This document shows positions 23,654 to 33,900 of a stretch of 56,357 nucleotides of DNA, piece after piece. The DNA is taken from contig JBNGIS010007141.1 in NCBI GenBank assembly GCA_049999725.1, forward strand, positions 39,909 to 96,265. The letters run 5' to 3'. The notes under the pieces were generated by a model, which worked only from the letters and a program-made list of their open reading frames with translations, did no database searches and was not told the DNA's origin. The translations under genes and the position numbers were made by a program. The first letter of the stretch is position 1. Every line of letters begins with the position of its first letter. The DNA is from Haplomitrium mnioides (Eukaryota > Marchantiophyta > Haplomitriopsida > Calobryales).

Positions 23654-26600
23654 TTAGTCACTGGTCTCGACTTCTTTGGACCGAGCTCCAAAAGATTCAT
23701 CAAGGTTTGCTTGATCTGTCTCTGTGTTAATGACACTGATTGAATCTCTTCAAAACATTTGAGGGCTTTTGTCCCTCTTACTCAAATAGATTTGCTTTAA
23801 TGGTAGCTAGAGTGGTTTTCCTCAATTGGTTTTTTTTTTGTAAGAAGAAAATAAAAAGACAAAATCGTAATTTGTGTCACATCAAGTACATCAATATGTA
23901 ACTTCGATTTGCGTTTCCCTTTTGTTGTTGTTATTTTTTGCAAGAAGTATTGTCCAAAAAATGCATCTTCAACCAAACAAGAAAACCATTGAAGTCGTAC
24001 TCGTTTTCAGTTTGGAGGATCTTCCTCATCAAATGACAAAACTTTAAGAATTTTGGCAACCCAAAACGGTCTACTCTTTGGATCTAGAGATGCAACAACA
24101 CAAATAAACATTCTAGCTTTCATCTCATGTAGATTGCCAAATTTATACCCATATTGAGTATTGTGCAAAAGAATCCCTTCTCGCAGCTTAGGTGCTCCAT
24201 CATAGATTGCTCAACGTGTAGAAAGTATTTGTTGCACCGAAGTATCTTCTTCTGTTTGTTGAGCATGAAGTTGAGAATCTAGACAAACATTTTGAAAATC
24301 ATTACAAGTATTTGATTGTTGTGAAGGTGGAAAGGTAAATTCTGCTTCGAGTCATCGTCTTTTTTTTTCAATGATGTAGGCCGCAATCTCTTGTTGGGCA
24401 AGAAAAAAGTCATTCCACCATTGAATATCAGAATATGTAAGGAACTTGTAGCAGTTCTCACTTATGTTGTCCCTTATTAAAAATACTACTTTCTCGACAT
24501 CCATTTCTCTTTCTTCTTTTTGAGATTGTTTGATTTCAGAATATGCCTTGAGAGGAATCAACATTGAACTCAAAATTTTTCTGTCCACTTCAAGTAGGCA
24601 CTGAGTTGACAAATACCATCTATAGGTAGCCAAAATTCATTTGTTGAAAATTGTTTGCTCCAAATCTTTGCATTGGAATCATTTAACTGGAACTTGAATT
24701 GTTGATTAAAAGTAATATCATGTATCTTTTGAACTAAAGAAGGACGTTGCTGTAGAAACATTATGAAATCCCAAGTTTCCAACAAAAGAGTCACATGAGG
24801 TTTAGGATTATAGGATAATTGAAGCGCCTTGCTAAGACTCGTAATAATAAAAGCTTTGACACGTTTTAAACATTTCGAGAATCAGCTGAACATTTGATCC
24901 ATTTGATCATGAGTTTGGCCAACCGTGAGAAATCCCATCTTGATTTTTCAAAAAACATTCTTGGCAATGAGGAGACTAAGATATCCAAACACGATAGAAT
25001 TTTTATTTTCTCATGTCGTGTTGTTCAACTAAAGATACAAAGTTGGAGGCAGCGTGTCTTCAAAGTCACATAATATTTTGTTGAGCATAGTAACTGTCAA
25101 ATTAGAATTGCTTCTCAAGTTTCTGTACGCCGAGAAGACCCTTGAAGAAAGAGCATGATTGAATATTAAGACACCAACAACATGCACACCCACCAAACAA
25201 TCTTTATCAATGTTTTTTAGTGGCGATGGCCAGTGTGGAATAGCAGTTTTCTTTTGATCCATTCTATCAATGACGATCCCCAAGTATTTTTTACCATCGA
25301 CATAACTTTTTCTTCGATGGTTTGTAAATTTTGATCTTTCTTTCATTTGTTGGTCACGATGAAGAAACAATTGGTGATTACATTTGACTGCATCATCACA
25401 AAGCACGAAGGAGATAAAAGTAGTTCAATAAAACATATGTCGATATTTGTAACTTCAAGACACAACCTAAGTTGTCAAAAACATTCAAGTCATCTTAAAC
25501 AAATGTTTGAATTTGTTGAAACGAAACACTTTGTAAAAGATTAAAAATAAACTTTAGGCAATTTGAAAAAAGGAAAATCTATTTTGAGAAGAAAAAAACA
25601 AGATTTGCAAACAAAGGTTACCAGAACATATCCTCTAAGCGTTTAAGATGAGTAGAGACAACAGCTGATTGTATGTGTTCAAAGGACCAATACAACAACA
25701 ACAATATTATGGCTTGTTGTGAATGTTGTTGAGACTGGTTTGAAAATAGTCAAGAACAAATCTTATGCGTGCATAGGATTTGTCAACAACAAAAACGATT
25801 TTTTCAATTTTTTTTACAACGTCTCTTCATTTAAAGGATCAAAAACAAAACTTGTTGCGAGGCTAAGGCCACCACAACAATCAAATTCATTTTTTGGCTT
25901 TATTTGACTACAGACAAGGTTAAAATTGAAATATAAAACTACAGAGTCTATGCAAGTATAGACTCTCTTCTCACAACTCAACTTGCTAAGAACTATTCGA
26001 CTCAAATTTTCTTTGCTAAATAACCTTATAAAAAAATATCTTTTAGTTGTAAGTTGAGAAAATATAACATCTCTAGAACTAGGCTTTGAGTCTAGAGAAA
26101 AAAGGATGGATTAGCCAAAGTTGTCAAAAGAGAAGAAAATTTGTTACCTTTGTCGGACTCCAAGTTAGATTTTTCTCGCAAAGATTTTATTTCTTTGCAT
26201 GTTTCACAAACAAAAAATCTATTGCGTCTTGGAATTTATACATTTGGAAAATGAGTTCTCCAATGTTTTGTGAAACCTGAGAAACTAAGAATACAATGGG
26301 GATCTTTCTCTTTCAAATAAGTTGTGTAGTAGTTATAAACTTCCCATTTTGTAAAATTATCAAACAAGTTGCACACTTCGTGAGTAGGCATTCTCTCGCA
26401 ATTGTCCATCTACTCACGCACAAAAACTCCTTTAGCAGACAACTCTCTTTTTTTTTTTTTTCCAAAAATGCCTCTAGGATCTGCATTTTTGAGATTTTGA
26501 ATCCTTTGGGTTCTATCATTCCCAACTGCTAATATTAATTTGAAGGTTCTTCTATAGACAAAACTACCGCCAAGTAGTGGAAATCGATTTTCAATAGCAG

Positions 26601-27860
26601 AGTTTTTTCTTGGTATTTCCTACAGAATAATCTCAATTCTTCATGCTTTGTCGAAAGTACATTTCTCTTACAATTTTCAAAAAATCTGTCTAGCAAAATG
26701 ATAAGCAATTATTTCGACAACAAGAAATTCTCTTCAATTTAGAAATGGACATTGGATTGAGCTTTTTCTTTACAAAGCTCTCGTCATGATGGACCTTCCG
26801 TAAAGAATTTTTGTGTAAGGTGTTTTCCCGTTTGGGTTTTGGCCATGACAAAGAATTCTTATGTTGTGTTGGACGATTCAGTCCATAAGCTTATCTAGCA
26901 ATAGGAGATAATTTATCTTGAAGATTTTGGTCATTATCGTAAACATTGTTTGTTTCGTCACAAAATATTTTTGAGAGATGAGTTTCTTCTTAGGGATTGG
27001 GAGAACTACACCATTCCAAAACTGAATCTTGATCAATGTCTCCATTAGAAAGAAATGTTTTTTTAATAAAATCGGTGCTCTTAGCGATAACTCCAAAGAA
27101 ATGTTGATTGATTGAGACTCTTTGCTAGAATCGTTTTCCAAACTATCATCTGAAGACTCCTCCAAAAGAATTCAATTTGTTTCAGATGTCACAATCTCTT
27201 TGCGAGGTGCAACTTGAAACAAAATCACTTATTGTTTGAGTGGTGTTATCTAGGAGAGTGGCTCATCTCTAAAATTAAAACTGTCTACAGATTGTATGCT
27301 CTTTGTGTTCTGAAGAGACACACTTTGATCATGAATATTGAGGCCTCCCTTTGATGTGGACAAAGAAATGTCTACACGGTCTGGAATCTCTGTGTTGAAC
27401 ATTTTTTTTACAGATATTTTGGAATACTCAGAAGAAAGATTCATCTTCAACCACTTGATGGGCAACAAAGATCTTTTGCCAAGTGAAGATTGTTTCTTTA
27501 ATTCTTTGTGAGCACTAAGTTCCCTCTTTGATCCTTTTGACACAATTTGTTTAGTCGTTAATTCAATGCATACATTGGATTCACTCCTTGACTCTATGCG
27601 TGCATAGGGTTGAGTCCTTAATCCTATGTATGCATGGAGTTCACCTTCTTGATCTTTCAAGGCGGAGCTATTTGATTCAACAAAAGTTGTTTTTTCCCCA
27701 ATATAATCGCCATCACACTTGATTCTTTTGGTACTCCTTCGCTTAACACCCAAAAATTGGCATTTGAACTCATCTCAAACTGCCTGCCAAAAGTAACACT
27801 TTTTTGTGAAGATGAATCTTGAAATTGTAACCTCTTCTTACCTTTAAAAACTTCAGCCAT
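23654..27860 (-). pseudogene. DUF7869-like transposase gene (element C, most complete 5' end)
   Basis: The start is ATG at 27860 (MAEVFKGKKRLQF), 133 bp downstream of a TATA box. A frameshift occurs near 27750. A Ser/Lys-rich region follows (ESSDDSLENDSSKESQS near 27130), then the HFPNV block and NRFFVCETCKEIK with CxxC (about 26200). A likely intron runs from 26147 (GTAACA) to 25388 (GATGCAG). The last exon has YLGIVIDRMDQKKTAIPHW (25260), LNN..ENKN (Asp to Asn, near 25000), VGQTHDQMDQMFS (24910) and a long C-terminal region ending KEVETSD-TAA at 23654. The spaced Asp blocks suggest an RNase H-fold DDE enzyme. The palindrome family is also translated, as HAYIGLRTQPYARIESRSE. Stops make this copy inactive. 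Confidence 0.72.
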
Positions 27861-28275
27861 TAAAAAGGCTTTGTAAAAATCAATTACTCCAAAGCACTCT
27901 CATAAGATGTGTTTTTGTTTCAAAACGACAAAATTAGGAATTTTTATGAAGAAAATGAAAAAAAGAAATTGGAAAGATGAAAATGAGAAATGCTTTATAT
28001 ACTAATTTTGTTTTGCACCATGAACATATGTTTCAAGAGCTCCGCGAATCATTTTTGGCGGGAAATGGCATTTTTTGAAATTTAGGTATAAAAAGAGTGA
28101 CAATGGAAAGTTTNNNNNNNNNNNNNNNNNNNNNNNNNNNNNNNNNNNNNNNNNNNNNNNNNNNNNNNNNNNNNNNNNNNNNNNNNNNNNNNNNNNNNNN
28201 NNNNNNNNNNNNNTGAACTTTTGTTCATTACATTTTTTTACTTCAAATAGACTCTTTTTTATTATCTTGAGAATA
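27861..28275. promoter_or_regulatory. Divergent promoter region of element C
   Basis: Two TATA boxes point away from each other. TATATAAAG on the minus strand (27993-28001) serves the DUF7869-like gene, whose ATG is at 27860. TATAAAAAG on the plus strand (28087-28095) serves the ParB-methyltransferase gene. They lie about 86 bp apart. A GCGGGAAATGGC stretch lies between them (28058-28070). A 100 N gap (28114-28213) hides the start of the rightward leader. Confidence 0.65.
28114..28213. other. Assembly gap (100 N)
   Basis: A run of 100 N inside the 5' region of the ParB-methyltransferase gene. Its true start codon could lie within or just after the gap. Confidence 0.99.
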
Positions 28276-28689
28276 ATATCTCAAGAAATTGTTTCCCGCC
28301 CTTCTCAACCAAAGCCATATAGGTATTCGAATGTTATCAAGGCTCTAGAGCCTGCAAGACTAGAGTGGAAATGGCTAGTAAACTACTGTTCTTTGAAAGA
28401 CCCTGATCAACATCTTTACCTTTTTGCTTGTGAAGGTGAAAAATTCAATTTGGGTCTACTGGTCCAAATTACTATGATCCGAGAGAGAAAGAAAGCCAAC
28501 ATCGGGCTGCTTGTGTAGGCTCAAGACTCAATTACCCTATATTGTGCAAATCGCAAGCGATTTGATTTTTTTGAATGCAAGGAGAGAGACATTTTTGTTG
28601 TGCATCTTTAGTCCTCAAAGGAAGATGACAAGGTGAATTTTGAAATCATTTTTCTTTTGTTTCTCTTTTCACTAAGTTGTAACTTGCAG

Positions 28690-29160
28690 TGAGTCCATAC
28701 GAGCATGGAGACCCATGGTCCATACGCGCATAGACCATGGGTCTCCATGCTCGCGTGGACTCCTTTGTCCAGAAGCGCATGGAATTCGATCTCCATGCAC
28801 GCATGGACTTCGGAGTCCAGATGAGCTTGGACTCCCATGTCCAGGCGCGCTTAGACGATGGGAGTCCATGTGAGCATAGAGACCTAGGGTCCTTGTGCGT
28901 AGGGACTTCCAAGTCCATACGTGCATGGAGATCTTTGTCCATGCGCGTATGGGAAAAGGGAGTCCAAGTGAACATGGAGACTTGAGGTCCATGTGCGCAT
29001 GGACTCCCACGTCTAGGCACGCCTTGAGATTGAAGTTCAGGTGCTCGTGGACTTGGGAGTCCATCCTCGCATGAACCCCGGGTCTCTATGCTTGCATAGA
29101 CTCCTTTTGTCCATGCGAGCATGGACTCCTATCGTCTATGCACGCATGGACTCCATTGTT
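28690..29160. repeat. Palindrome array in intron 1 of the ParB-methyltransferase gene
   Basis: About a dozen units of 30-40 bp, each with an inverted repeat of the form GTCCATGCNCGCATGGAC (for example CTCCATGCACGCATGGACT near 28790, GTCCATGCGAGCATGGACT near 29110). The region is clearly GC-richer than its surroundings. Because the units repeat and are palindromic, long but meaningless ORFs appear on both strands. Confidence 0.9.
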
Positions 29161-30837
29161 CACTACACGCTCAATATGTTACTAAAGTCTATGCACAATG
29201 TGAATGTCAAGTCTTACACTTTTACTTATGCCTAATTTTGTTTTGTCTTTATTTTCAGTTCACTCAGTTTCTGGCCGATTTTGTGGACAGCTACAAAGAC
29301 GCAAAGCGCGTCGAGCGGGATTTCATCAAACTCGCCATTCAAATCAAGATTCTGAAGCCCAAGTAGGGTATTAGTATTCAAGCACTGGTGCTTCATCTAA
29401 GTGCAGCAACATTCTTAGTTCACACGATAAGCACTTCTTCACAAAAGAAAAGAAAGGAGCCTGAGCTAGTTGATGCTCCGAAGAAGAAGAAACCAATTGC
29501 AAAAAAGAAAAAGCTTGCACTAACACCCGTTATTAAGGAGGAGCCAGCCCCCTTGGAATTTGAAGCAAAGTCTACTTCTTTTGCCCTTTTGTCTTCATCA
29601 CCAAGCAACTCGGGACAAGACTCGGAGGCAGAGGCGGAGCTAGTTTAGGCTTCTATATCTTGATCAAAAAGGAAATCCTATAAAAGGTTGCGTACTTTTC
29701 AAGAAAGGGAACAATTGGATCTTCAGACAATGTCTAAGGAAGACAAGAATAAAATAAGAGAGTCTGCAATCCAATATTGCAGAGTCTATGAAGAGACAAT
29801 AACAATAAGGCTGGAAATTTTGAATCTACCCAAGCTTGGAATGGACAACTGGGATCCATTCCAAATTCAAAGATTAAATGAGGATTTTGTTGAGCTTCTG
29901 GTGCAAAGAATGCTCACCAACAAGTATGCGCACAGTTTTTTTATAATGGTGGCTGACCCGAAGTGTGTGTTGAAGGACAAGTCAGAGTTCGACATCATGA
30001 ACCCTAACAAGTATCGTTATGAGATTGCGGGAGGCAATCATAGTGCTGGAGCAAGGCAGCTACTAATCACGAAATATGGAGCAAAGAACCTTGCTCTGTC
30101 CCTTTGCAATTAATATGTCTACATGGGTTTCACACCAATAGAGGCCCGCATTTTTGCTACCAATGACAATTATGACCAGAGGTACAAGTTGGAAATGACC
30201 TCTATTCAAAAGGTCGAGTATTGACACCAGAGATTTGTGGAGAGTGGGATGGTTTCATCCCAAAAATTAAAAAGAGAGCTAGTTCTAGAGACCTTGGAGA
30301 TCAAACCCAAGTCGATTCTTGAGAAGACAATCACCTCTCAAGACAGCTGGTTCCAACTAGCGTTCCAAAGTAGCGAGCTTTGGGATTTACAACAAAGCAT
30401 ATTTTCAATGTAGGAGAAAAATATAGTGAAGAGCTAGAAGCCTAAGGCCAAGGGGTTGTTGAGAATGGAAGACATGAAGTGGACATCTTGGAGGTCCTTT
30501 CAAGGTCTTCCTAATGAAGTAAAGATTTCAGTTTTGAAGCGGGTAGAAGCTTGATCCCAACCTGATCTCTGCCTCCTTAGACATCTCATCCATTGAAAGC
30601 TTGAGAGATACAAAGTTTTGGCGGTAATGGTGAAAAGCTTTTGTTCTGAGGTGTATTGTAGCACGTGGGAGGAGGCAAGAGAGGAGTACATTCTTCACGC
30701 TGAAGAGTCCAAGATGGCCTCGTTTTATCCAAGCTTTGAGAAGCTTTTGGTAAGTTCTTCCTTTCACACCACATTCATTTCTTTGTAGTTGCATTGAATT
30801 TTTTGTAAATTATCCTTTGTTTAAAAAAAAAAAGTTT

Positions 30838-31120
30838 AAGGTCCATGCGCGTATAGAGATCGAAGTCTATGCGCACTTGGACTATGAAGTCCTCGCATGA
30901 AAGGACTTCAATCTCCATGCGTGCATGGACTTCGTAGTTCAAGCGCGCTTGGACTTTTAAAGTCCATGCTCGCTTGAACACCAAAGTCCATGCGTGCATG
31001 GACTTTGTAGTCCAAGAGAGCATGTAAGGTGAAGTCAATGCGCGTATGGATTGCAAAGTCCATGCGCGCATGGACTTTGCAGTCCAAGTAAGCAGAGACA
31101 GCAAAGTCTATACGTGCATG
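30838..31120. repeat. Palindrome array in intron 2 of the ParB-methyltransferase gene
   Basis: Roughly nine units. A 24 bp perfect palindrome stands at 31055-31078 (half-site AAAGTCCATGCG followed by its reverse complement). Other units differ mostly by C-to-T or G-to-A changes in the CG steps. The array lies wholly between the donor GTAAGT at 30750 and the acceptor TAG at 31191. Confidence 0.9.
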
Positions 31121-32462
31121 GAAGTTAGTGTTGTTCTCTACCTTAAAATTTTTTTTATCTCTCCATAATGTTTTTTGTTTTGTTTTTGTGTAGGGGGACA
31201 AAACTTTTAAATGACAGCCAGCCATTTATAGCAACTACAAAAGGTCAAAAAAATTAGGGGTCAAAGAAGCCTCTAAAGATCAGGACCAGCCTCCCACCTT
31301 AGCCTCCTATCCTCTTGCTTTTTTGCTCCACTGCCAAAAGGCTAGAGAGTGGAAAGCACGGCAGAAAAGCTATGCTGCATTGCTCACAATTGAAGGAATT
31401 GTGAGCGATGAGGAAGAAGATTTAATGTTCTACGTCGATGGTCTTAACATGACATTTTATCAAGTTCACGGAGAGGCTAACGCTCGACAATTGAAGGGCC
31501 TTGTGAAACCTAGGTCTTTTACTTTGGCTATTACTGATATTTCTTACGGTTACAACCTTAATGAATGTAAGCATGATGACTCTCAACCTTTTTCAAAAGA
31601 TGACATTTTTGAGATGGTATCATCTTTTGCGGCAATTACAACTTCGGACTTTTGGTCTTTTGTTATTATTCATTCGTCGTAGCAATTTGGCATCGTCGAG
31701 GATGCCCTTTCAAAAGTTTGTTGTGCAATCAACCATGGTATCTAGTAAGTTGTTCTTTGATATTTTTGTTTTTTATTTCTCTTTTTTTTACTTCTTCTGC
31801 ATTTTGGTTGCAATGTTTGATTTGCTTGTTTTTCTTTTTATAGGAACAAAAGCAACATTCATCATTCTGGTGGTCTTTGAATCACACATGCTCATGAATA
31901 TTAGACTATGGGCTACTCGACAAAAAAAAAGGAAGAGGAGCATGAGGCTTTTTAATTTGCAGCCTGCTCCTACGACTGGACTTCCTCGACAAATCATGTG
32001 TAGTGTTTTTAGTTATCCTACGATTTATGCCAAACTTAAACATCCAGGTATGATGGTCCTGTCAATGTTTGTCAGAAACCGCAGCCTCTTTATAAATTTT
32101 TCATCGACCATTTGTCAACAGAGCAGGATTGGATCCTAAATCTCTACTTGGGGTTTGGCACAGACCTTGTCTGTGCTTTAAAGCTGATGCAAAACTACAT
32201 CACCGTGGAATATGATAGAGGTCAATCTATCTACATTCCTTAAAGGGTTTTGACAATGGCTTCCTTGCCATCCGATGTGATTGAGTCACAGATAGTTTAT
32301 GCATACCACAAGGAACCTGTTCCTCTTGGTACTACAAGTGCTAGTGGTGACTCTATTGCAATATCTGAGACTTGAAAGTCTCGCCAGGACTCTCTAGCGG
32401 CTGTACATGCTTAGCCTTTGGATTTAGATGAGACCATTCCTTCCAAGGAGGATAGAGTTTGA

Positions 32463-33315
32463 AGATCTGTTTGAGCAAATTATATTATTAATAAAGTATT
32501 TTTCTTACAAATTTTTATTTGGCAAAGTTTCATCTTGTTGCACTCTCAATCCATTTCAAGTCCTTTCACCTTGATTCAATTTGGTGCGCCTAAGAATGGT
32601 TTGAGTCAATTGTTAGTCTAAGAATGGTTTGAAGTCAATTGTTAATCCAAGGATGATTCGGAGTCAATTGCTAATCTAAGAATGGTTCAGAGTCCATGCG
32701 CGCATAAGCTTTAAGGTTATTGTTCAGAGTCCTTGCATGCATAAGCCAAAGGGTTTTTGTTCAAAGTCTATGCGTGCATAGGCTGTAGGGTTCTTGTTTA
32801 GAATCTTGGTGTGCAAAGGCTTTAGGGTTCTAGTTCAAAGTCCATGGGTGCATAGCTTTATTGTTCTTGTTCAGAGTCCAAACACGCACATGCTTTAGGA
32901 TTCTCGTTCAGAGTGTGTGCGTGCATAGGCTTAAGGGTTCTAGTTTGGAGTATATGCTTGCTTAGGATATAGTAGTTATAATGCTCAAAGTCTGGTTCAA
33001 AGTCCGCACCCGACTAGACATTCATGTTTGCCTGCAATTTGTTTCATAAAAAGATATATATTTTACTTTATTTTTGATGTATTTAGTCTATTCACTATAG
33101 GGTGAGGTTTTAATAAAACATTTCACTAATCAAAATGATTGTTTTCTAGTTTGTTTATTATAGAGAAATTTTTTAAATATAATCTCAATGTAAAATATGC
33201 AATTTATGTTTCTCAAAAACGATTTTCTTTACAAAAAAAAAAATCACAACCATAAAATTGATGTTTTTCAATACCAAATCACCAAAAAAATTTATTGTGA
33301 CTACCAAGTTAAAGA
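32463..33315 (+). other. 3' flank of the ParB-methyltransferase gene
   Basis: A polyadenylation-type AATAAA lies at 32490-32495, 28 bp after the stop. Palindromic units follow at about 32690-32960 (GAGTCCATGCGCGCATAAGC, AAAGTCTATGCGTGCATAGG), each followed by a GGGTTCTTGTTC-type spacer. AT-rich sequence with no gene runs to the TIR. Confidence 0.7.
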
Positions 33316-33355
33316 GGAACTCAGTAACGGTTCCTGGTTCAAAGTAGTAGTTGCT
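33316..33355 (-). repeat. Right TIR of element C
   Basis: Read inward from 33355 on the minus strand it begins AGCAACTACTACTTTGAACC and continues AGGAACCGTTACTGAG. It matches the left TIR with nearly all differences being transitions. TTAA follows at 33356. Confidence 0.8.
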
Positions 33356-33632
33356 TTAAGTTCAGAGACATGGAACACATGATCAATCTTCATATGATGA
33401 GGAAGATTGAGTTTATAACCAACAAGAGAAATAACTTGAGAAAAAGAGAAAGGACCAATCAAAGCAAGAGATAACTTACGGACTTGAGTATTAAAAGACA
33501 ATGGAAGATCGTGAGTAGAAAACATAACTTGGTCATCTACAATATAAGAGGATTCACAATGACGACTATCAACATATTGTTTTTGCCAATTTTGAGCAAC
33601 AATAAGATGGTTGCAAGCATCTTGCAAAGAAT
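33356..33632 (-). pseudogene. Gypsy integrase C-terminal fragment, right flank of element C
   Basis: The minus strand encodes NHLIVAQNWQKQYVDSRH, then VMFSTHDLPLSF and MKIDHVFHVSELK, the region just before the chromodomain. It stops exactly where 22020 continues on the left side of element C. At about 33632 it breaks against the palindromic region upstream of copy D. Confidence 0.85.
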
Positions 33633-33900
33633 AGTCTATATACGCAGTGCTCTACTTAGTCCATAGACGTATGGACTCTACAAAGTCTCTGCAACCATAG
33701 ACCACATAGACCATATGCACGTGGACTCTTGAGTCTAGGCGTGTGAAGGAGAGAGGTAGTTCAAGAACATGTGGACTCAATGTAGTCCATATGCACATGG
33801 TCTCCGAAGAGTCCAAGTGCTTGAACTAAAGAGTCTAAATGTCGAAGGAGTTAAGAGTCAATGTGCATATGAACTCTCAAGAGTCCATGCAAGCATGATA
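33633..33900. repeat. Palindromic repeat cluster upstream of copy D
   Basis: Contains GTCCATAGACGTATGGACTC, GTCCATATGCACATGG and CCAAGTGCTTG. It is collinear with 17128-17301 upstream of copy B, including the AGGAGAGAGGTAGTT spacer. Confidence 0.75.

Larger units (their letters stand above)
28276..32462 (+). pseudogene. ParB-like domain fused to a DNA methyltransferase (element C)
   Basis: Four exons are inferred from splice signals and comparison with copy F: 28276-28632, 29259-30749, 31194-31744 and 31844-32462 (donors GTGAAT, GTAAGT, GTAAGT; acceptors TTTTCAG, TGTGTAG, TTTATAG). Exon 1 (PKPYRYSNVIKALEPARLEW) is of unknown fold, and its start aligns with ATG of copy F but reads ATA. Exon 2 holds a ParB/sulfiredoxin-like core: a PFQIQRLNEDFVELLVQRML stretch, the YEIAGGNHSAGARQLL motif (GGNHS at 30030-30044) and EARIFATNDN. 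Exon 3 has methyltransferase motif IV, LAITDISYGYN (31533-31550; copy F has DIPYG). Exon 4 has the motif X-like KPQPLYKFFIDHL and motif I ILNLYLGFGT (32133-32162), then ITVEYDRGQSIYI. Motif IV before motif I is the beta order of N6-adenine/N4-cytosine methylases. Several stops and a frameshift show decay. The stop TGA is at 32460. Confidence 0.72.
22021..33355. mobile_element. Element C: two-gene TIR element carrying a ParB-methyltransferase and a DUF7869-like transposase
   Basis: About 11.3 kb, bounded by imperfect TIRs (22021-22060 and 33316-33355; 21 of the first 28 bases match and all but one mismatch are transitions). It is flanked by TTAA at 22017-22020 and 33356-33359. Removing it rejoins a gypsy integrase tail in register with the intact copies. 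Inside are two divergent genes, DUF7869-like (minus, 23654-27860) and ParB-methyltransferase (plus, 28276-32462), with a short shared promoter region. Palindromes lie in both 3' flanks and in the introns. The duplication could be 5 bp (CTTAA/TTTAA, one transition). I know of no described family with this gene pair, but could not search. Confidence 0.85.

Noticed and set aside
28646-29122. Open frames of 130-158 residues rich in HARMD/ACAHG-type repeats on the minus strand
   Set aside because: They are translations of the intronic palindrome array. Overlapping frames on both strands are equally open and no splice or start context fits.
28690-29160. CRISPR-like appearance of regularly spaced palindromes
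   Set aside because: Units vary in sequence and spacing, spacers are themselves related, no cas genes exist, and the genome is a plant's.
30775-31225. Minus-strand frames of 105-109 residues over intron 2
   Set aside because: They overlap the palindrome array and lie between good splice sites of the plus-strand gene.
22021-33355. Segmental duplication or chance neighbours as the explanation for element C
   Set aside because: The TIRs, the duplicated TTAA and the exact re-joining of the gypsy gene across it fit transposition better.
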